Below are positions 58,991-64,000 of a stretch of 64,000 bases of DNA, piece after piece. Location: positions 4,347,501 to 4,411,500 of the forward strand of contig JARHVA010000250.1 of NCBI GenBank assembly GCA_037957365.1. Reading direction: 5' to 3'. This stretch comes from Torreya grandis. Taxonomy: Eukaryota; Streptophyta; Pinopsida; Cupressales; Taxaceae. The notes below the pieces were generated by a model. The model saw only the letters and a list, made by a program, of their open reading frames with translations, was not told the DNA's origin and did not search any database. The stretch's first letter is position 1. Each line of letters opens with the position of its first letter. The position numbers and the translations under genes were made by a program.

Positions 58991-61887
58991 AATTCCAATA
59001 CCACAGAGTTGGTTTTATATATTCAACTTATATAAAAGATTATTAGATTGGCATACCATAATTTTAGGACCAAGAATATGATTATGATCATGATCATGAT
59101 TATTAAAAATATGATAGGAATGACACAAATAATATGTAGGATGAGTATGGAAATATATTTATGGTTTAACACATATGATACATGACCTACATAGAGGCAT
59201 CTCCTTGATGAGATGTTTTTCTTATAGTAGCATTCTTTGATTGTACATAACTTTTTGATTGCTCATGTTATTCTTATATTTTCTTGCACATGCATTTGGT
59301 TTGATCAATTCTTCTAAGCCCTTGGATATTATTTATGTTTTGTCATATTAGCTCTTTATTTTTACCTTTTCAGATCTAAATAGTCTAAAACAATGGTCTT
59401 TCCTACCATATTTTTCCATTTATCTCTCTATTTTCATAATTTACACTACTAAAACTACATGTTCTAATAAGGACATAATCAACCAGTAAGGGACATAACC
59501 AACTACCACTACTATCCTTAATTACTCGATTCTATATTATGAAAAATTTCATACAAATATCAAAATTTAAGTACATACAGCCTTAATATTGTCAATTTGT
59601 TGATAATTCACCCAATTCCAATATAAAAAATAGTACTTTACATGCAAAATATTTATGTTCATGTGTTATATTTCTCATACATGCTACATACTTCAAAAAA
59701 TATACATTCGATGAAATGAGGATTTACAATCATTCGTCTACATAACCATTATATCTTCCACATACCTTATAGCCACATTTCACATATATAGTGGGGCATC
59801 TTGCTTATACATGGCCATGCAATAATTTCTAGTGCATACTTCACATTGACACATATTATGGATTATTTAGATCCTTTGCCTTTATTATACTTTGAATCCT
59901 TAGTTATTGCTAGTTTCTATGGTTATAGTTTCAAATTTTAAAAAAGTACAAAAAAAATCAAATATTTCAAAAATACAAAAAAAAACATTCAAAATATTCT
60001 AAAAATCCATAATCAAGACTTGAGCATGATTATATATCTTAGATCTCACATGGACTAAGATGTTGAAGATGTTGGATTGGCCTCTATCTAGTAGCCTTTC
60101 TAGACTGAGGGCATCTTTTCCACATGTTACAATATTTATAGGTGTTATTAAGCTATATACACTTTAACAAATTTCTTTCTAACATATTTATCTCACATTA
60201 TGTATGTGGATATGCTATTTGTTAGGATACGATCATATTTCATATACACAATGTAAGCCATTTTTCTACTTTAATGTTCCATTGATGTTATTACTTGTAC
60301 ATAATAGATTAAATTCTTATTTATTTATTATGTATGGCCCTTCTCCCTTGTGTGAAAATTACATGAACATCTCTAAGATATCTTTCTCAGTATATGCAAC
60401 ATTTAAACATGTCTATTTCTTGTGACCTTTGGCCCTTTATCTGTGGAACATTTGAACATGTCCCATGTTTGTGACATTATCATGTCCTTTACATGTGATT
60501 GTTGTCCTTATATGTGCAATTTTTAATTATGTGATATTTGAACATGTCCCTTGTATGTAACCTTTGACCTCATCATATGACATTATTCTTTTTATATTTA
60601 TGTGCTTGTTGAGATTGTTAAGTTTGATGAGTGCCATGATCCATATCATGCATTAACTAATGCATAGGATATTAATTATATAATTTAATAGTATGCTCTA
60701 CATTAACACATTTTTACAGGCCTTGAATCATATGTTACATGCATGATGAATGGTACATATTTTACTATGTCGATAAACTTTTCACATATGTTAATTCTTT
60801 AATTATTACATCTTACGATACATGATACAACTAAATTTTATTTTGAGATGAGTGATTTTTAGGATATGATTGCCTCACCTTGAAAGGGGGGCATTTTAAT
60901 GGGCTTTTTATGTGTTAGATCAGGGTTTTCAGATAAAAGTTAATTTTTTGGGTACAAAATATAGCTTCAAAAGGTTTTATAATGGTTCAAAATTAAATCA
61001 TCGGTACAAATAATGGGAGCATATATACTCACTTTATAGGAACAAAGCACATGTTCATATGATTTTGGGTGAATGTATAAATTCGTGCATAAGTTTCAAA
61101 TAGAATTTACAAAGTTTCATCTAGAATACAATTATATATTATACATTTATCAATGAAAGCATGCCACAGATTGATGCATACTATATTATTTTTCAAAATT
61201 TAGGGGGAATGATACATATTTATGCCATACTTTTCAAATTTAATTACTATCTAAAGACATGGTATGAGCATGGATGTTATCCTTTCTATTTTGATCATAC
61301 ATTTAGGAATAAAGGTACAAAGTGATAATTTAATTTGCAAGCCATTTGCACTAGTTGATTTAGTTAAAGTGCATAATTCATAACTTAGAGGTTCAGTGCC
61401 CTGTAGCATTATGTCTATAAATTCATTGTGGATTTCAACCTATTTCACATCTTGGGGTTATAAATACCAATAATGCAAATTGATTTTTTTGCATCCCTCA
61501 ATGGGTTTTATTTTATAAATAAGTTAAATTAAATTTGAGGCTTGATCACCCTTAAATTATCCATTGGTTTAGCTAAGGAAACAACTTCTCCAAGTGTTTC
61601 ATGAGAAGCACCAATTCTCTAATGAATCAAGGAAGCATCATCTCCAAGCAAATCTGCAAGAGCAACATTGGTTTCACACATACAAGTGTAATACTTCTTT
61701 GTTATTTTAAATATTTTCAAATTCAAGTTATATTTCAATTTTTAGTTTCACATACGAGTATTAATTACTTTTACATCATTGTGATGGAACACCTTACATG
61801 ATTTGGAGCTTCTCCCAAAAGAAAAGTGTGTTGTACACACTTAGGTAATTTTTCTCCTTTACTCTAATAATTTTTTTTCTATTATAC
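58991..61887. other. Non-coding interior of the third LTR element
   Basis: About 2.9 kb with no polymerase domain in any frame I checked. At 60400-60590 there is a degenerate tandem repeat (recurring AACATTTGAACATGTCCC, GTGACCTTTG or GTAACCTTTGACC). Confidence 0.5.
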
Positions 61888-61903
61888 AAGGGGGTGGGGG
61901 TAA
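61888..61903 (+). other. Polypurine tract of the third LTR element
   Basis: AAGGGGGTGGGGGTAA lies directly before the TG at 61904. Confidence 0.7.
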
Positions 61904-63135
61904 TGTAGTCACTCAAATTTGGTCACAAATACTTGATAATGTCATTTTTAGCCCTATTTTATTTTAATTGACTTAGGCACTTAATTTGGACCTATTTTGC
62001 CAACTCACTCTAGCCTAAGCACCTATATGCACCTATTTATTTTATAAATTGTTATAAGTCATCTACAAAAATATTGTAATTGTTAAAACCCCATCTAAGC
62101 ATCTGTATAAATAGATACATACCCAAAATTCACACATTTCCATAAAGGACAAAAATGTTTATTAGGGGACAATAGTGACAAAATGTCTTGTCCCCTATGA
62201 GGCATTTATGTCCTTAACTTTTCTTAAATCATTTTTCAAATTTGAACCCTCCCTTACAATGTGGTTTGTTTTTTTAAGATATTTAGCTTGATATTTTCCC
62301 TTTTTAATGGATATAATGGCACACTCAAGTCACATATTATACCACTTGTAAATCACTTAACAATTTTAATACAGAGACGTACTTACACTATTACACATTA
62401 AGCAAAGCTTTCATATTCTTCCCAATTCTTATTTTAGTCACTTGAATTAGTCCTCAACAAAGTTAAAATCTTATTTTATCCAAGCCAAATCAAAATATGA
62501 TCAATTATTCAAGTTATCTCTAAATACATTCATATAGTCAAAAAAACAAAATTTCACAAAGCATTGTAAGTGGAAGAACTACATGGGATTGAATCCCTTC
62601 TTCTAAGTATTTGATATGTAGGTAACATTCAATCATCACGGGGGTGATTGGGATCAAATCAACCCAATACACTCCCTTTTTTTATATTTTCATATTTTTA
62701 ATCATTATAAACCCTATCAAGGTTTCAACCTTAAAGAAGTTATTTGCAAGTCTTCTGTACACATCTAAAGGTCAACTCCTATCTTTAGTTCCTAATTTTG
62801 AGTAAAGGACAGGATTTACCAACTTATAACTCTAGTGATAATCAATCTTATCCCAAGTTGAACGATCCTATCTTATTTAGTCCTAAAATTTGTGCACTTG
62901 GAGGGTTAGTTGGTGTATGTCTATTTCAGTTGTTTGCTTGCATCACACAATAAAATATTAGACATAAATAGCTAAGTTGTCATTTCATTCATAGTTAGTC
63001 TTATTTATTTTTATTTCACTTTGTCGTAATTAATATTTTGCTTTTATTTTCCTTGTTTCAAGTTAATTTACAACATTCTATTCAAATTATTTTAATTATG
63101 GTTAACCATCAATTAATTCAAATTGTGATAAAATA
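61904..63135 (+). repeat. 3' LTR of the third LTR element (about 1.23 kb)
   Basis: It starts TGTAGTCACTC after a strong polypurine tract. A TATA box (TATAAATAG) lies near 62105. The end is placed where similarity to the truncated 5' copy (56880-57053) stops. The exact end and the target duplication are uncertain. Confidence 0.65.
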
Positions 63136-64000
63136 GTAATAGATATTAAAGCCAATAGACTTACCATACAAACTTTAATAACATTAAAAAACTATAGTTT
63201 ATCAAAAACACAATATAAAAAGTATGTTGAATTGTATTTTATAAAGGATAAATATAAATAGAAAAAACTAAAATGAAAAAATATGTTTAGGAGGCAACAT
63301 GATCATATGCCTAAATAAGACTTAAATGCTTTTAATTATCTTGAGATTTTGGTTAATTTTGTATGCTAAGATTTTGATTGCCTAATACAATGATAAATAT
63401 CTGCCATGATGCTAGAGCCATAAATATTTATTATAATCACCATGAATTAACAGAATATGTGTGAAATAATAAACAACTGAGTTATTATTGCTTATAGGTA
63501 TAATGCACCACGACAATTTAATCTTGAGGGATCAAAAATTTATCATGACTCAGAGACATGAGATAAAATTGTTGAGCTTACAAGAAATTTTAATAGAGTA
63601 AATACACACAATCACTACATACTACTATTGTCATGAAATTTTACATTTCATGACAACACCCCTAATTACGCTCATACAATAAATTAGAGGTGTTTTAAAT
63701 ATAAGGATAGTAAAATTTTTATAGAATGGGACATCGACTCTATAGCTTAATGGATGAGGTTTGGGTATAATAATGAAATCTAACTATATTTCAAGCTTTT
63801 AAATAGTGTGTTGAAGATATCTCGATAATTTATCTTTCAGTGCAGCAAGATTCTTATCATCATGGAAAGCATATTATGATAGAGAGATGAAAGAAGTTAG
63901 GAATTCATTTGACCTTATCAGCACTAGAGTGAAAATTTAAGGTAAAATCAAACTTATCTAAAAGTTTGTAATTTTTGTCCCAATGCGAAGGCAATATCCA
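63136..64000. other. Unassigned AT-rich stretch
   Basis: No gene or element identified. A weak tRNA-like segment at 63735-63815 is discussed under rejected items. Confidence 0.4.

Noticed and set aside
63735..63815. tRNA-like segment (box A-like TAGCTTAATGG, a TTTGGGT loop and a TTCAAGC T-loop-like part)
   Set aside because: Stems do not pair convincingly and box B is poor. It could be a decayed tRNA-derived SINE head or chance; not annotated as a tRNA.

Overview
The window is plant nuclear DNA made almost entirely of old, nested retrotransposons. I found no host protein gene, rRNA, intact tRNA or CRISPR array. Plant origin is shown by a Ty1/copia element, Ty3/gypsy elements (one with a Tat-type archaeal RNase H, one chromovirus with a chromodomain trace), plant L1-type LINEs with DUF4283, zf-RVT and RNase H domains, and primer sites matching plant initiator tRNA-Met. 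The sequence is very AT-rich, CG dinucleotides are scarce by eye, and reading frames are full of stops where Gln or Trp is expected. This suggests a large genome with slow DNA removal and long-term methyl-cytosine decay. A gymnosperm would fit, but I cannot name the species.

Layout: (1) 1-1790, the 3' half of a copia element with its 3' LTR, lying against the broken gag of a minus-strand gypsy element whose LTR is 2212-3667. (2) 5700-9143, the 5' half of an L1-type LINE. (3) 9144-28098, a 19-kb Tat-like gypsy element inserted in that LINE. Its two LTRs are about 5.84 kb each, and each contains a decayed reading frame of about 1,050 codons beginning about 115-125 bp after a TATA box. The internal part (gag, protease, archaeal RNase H, RT, RNase H, integrase) is only 7.3 kb. 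(4) 28099-30567, the other half of the LINE. (5) 30786-40368, decayed unknown ORFs, a direct repeat pair and a second LINE tail. (6) 40369-55307, a chromovirus with LTRs of about 4 kb. Its 5' LTR carries two younger non-autonomous LTR elements: a 1.96-kb one on the minus strand and a 276-bp SMART/TRIM-like one. The sister LTR preserves the empty site for both. The 3' LTR carries an 86-bp-arm inverted duplication. (7) 55740-56830, a LINE ORF1 remnant. (8) 56835-63135, an LTR element with gag and protease traces but no visible polymerase. (9) 63136-64000, unassigned.

Nothing here looks able to act today. The genes once worked as retrotransposon machinery: Gag packages RNA, protease matures the polyprotein, RT and RNase H make cDNA, and integrase inserts it. 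The most novel object is the giant-LTR element at 9144-28098: its LTR-borne ORF would be the first ORF on the genomic transcript, its family is unknown to me, and a 175-bp block around its promoter is almost unchanged between two otherwise clearly diverged LTRs.
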